Part shown: piece by piece, positions 5,294-5,667 of the stretch | Layout: each line of letters begins with the position of its first letter | How positions within the stretch are numbered: the stretch's first letter is position 1 | NCBI GenBank assembly: GCA_020343715.1 | Contig: CP070808.1 | Span: forward strand, 1,353,562 to 1,359,228 | Reading direction: 5' to 3' | Origin: Thermoplasmata archaeon | GTDB lineage: Archaea > Thermoplasmatota > DTKX01 > GCA-020343715 | Length of the DNA: 5,667 nucleotides | Program-made: the position numbers and the translations under genes | The notes under the pieces: model-generated | The model's input: the letters and a program-made list of their open reading frames with translations, nothing else | The model's database searches: none | Told to the model about the DNA's origin: nothing

Positions 5294-5667
5294 TGTACAG
5301 ACCTCATAGCATCTGCCGCCTCGACGCGGGCGGCGTCACGGGCGGCCATCAGGGCTCCCAGCCCAGCGGCACCCACCATGGCCAGCGCCAGCAACCCCAC
5401 GGTGCCCGCGGGGAAGTAGATGGCGCTCAGGGACCCCAGCCACCCCGGGCTGATGGCAACGATGGCGATGGCAGCTCCCACGATGCCGATGATGACGCCC
5501 GTGAGGGCGAACCAGACCTGCTCGCTCAAGAAGGTCTGCCAAACCATACGCTTGGGCCATCCCAGGGCCTTCATGCCGCCGATCTCGCGGCGCCGGTCCT
5601 GGACCTCCCGGGCCGCCAGGGCACCCAGGCCCAGGGCGCCGATGACCAGGCCCAGGGCCAGGTAGGC
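5290..5667 (-). CDS. FtsX/MacB/LolC-type ABC transporter permease, C-terminal part (5' end outside window)
   Basis: The reading frame is open from the right edge and ends in TGA at 5292-5290, giving the last 125 residues of a membrane protein. A hydrophobic segment (about fragment residues 1-18) is followed by a charged cytoplasmic loop containing RRREIGGMKALG (25-36). Two further membrane segments follow (about 51-73 and 84-107), then a short tail with the pattern AARxxAADAMRS. Three membrane segments with an R-R-E-I-G..K-A-L-G loop after the first is the known C-terminal signature of FtsX-like permeases (MacB, LolC/E). In this family the loop is thought to contact the ATPase, and the transporters usually drive extracytoplasmic or lipid-linked processes rather than simple solute import. 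The ATPase partner and the large extracytoplasmic domain would lie further upstream, outside the window. The stop overlaps the start of the next gene by four bases (ATGA), so the two are probably translationally coupled. Substrate unknown. The internal ATG at 5574 is not the start, because the family motif begins upstream of it. Confidence 0.88.
   Translation of the reverse strand, partial: AYLALGLVIGALGLGALAAREVQDRRREIGGMKALGWPKRMVWQTFLSEQVWFALTGVIIGIVGAAIAIVAISPGWLGSLSAIYFPAGTVGLLALAMVGAAGLGALMAARDAARVEAADAMRSVQ
5301..5305 (-). promoter_or_regulatory. Ribosome binding site (GAGGT) of the 648-aa propeller gene
   Basis: GAGGT lies seven bases upstream of the ATG at 5293 and inside the last codons of the permease gene. 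Together with the ATGA stop-start overlap it supports this start and coupled translation. Confidence 0.7.

Overview
The window is a single, densely packed gene series, read entirely on the minus strand (right to left). It holds no RNA gene, mobile element or CRISPR array, and no gene-free stretch longer than 69 bases. The base composition is GC-rich. Most genes have a GGAGG-type Shine-Dalgarno sequence and overlap their neighbour by 1 to 4 bases. The proteins have Sec-type signal peptides, many N-X-S/T glycosylation sequons and single C-terminal membrane anchors with short charged tails. This combination fits a GC-rich archaeon, most likely a Thermoplasmatota-type euryarchaeote. That assignment is an inference; a bacterium with a similar surface proteome cannot be excluded.

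Layout in order of transcription: (1) 5667-5290, the C-terminal 125 residues of an FtsX/MacB/LolC-type ABC transporter permease, cut by the window edge. (2) 5293-3347, a 648-residue exported protein with an eight-bladed PQQ-like (BamB-type) beta-propeller, two Ig-like modules and a C-terminal anchor. (3) After the only intergenic gap (69 bases, with a possible promoter and a small hairpin), 3277-1658 encodes a second exported PQQ-like propeller of about 539 residues, with one Ig-like module and an anchor. (4) 1661-468, an exported seven-bladed WD40 propeller with a C-terminal anchor. (5) 468-1, the N-terminal 156 residues of an exported FG-GAP/VCBS (integrin-alpha-like) propeller with three calcium-type loops, running off the left edge.

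Thus an ABC permease is followed by four consecutive secreted beta-propellers from three unrelated repeat families. No catalytic domain is visible in any of them. The simplest reading is a set of surface scaffolds or binding proteins made together and displayed outside the membrane, perhaps working with the permease. A function cannot be assigned from the sequence alone. Notable details are a cysteine in every blade of the 539-residue propeller, an EF-hand-like loop inserted in its sixth blade, sequons placed directly after the docking tryptophans, and a clear drop in GC content confined to the 648-residue gene.
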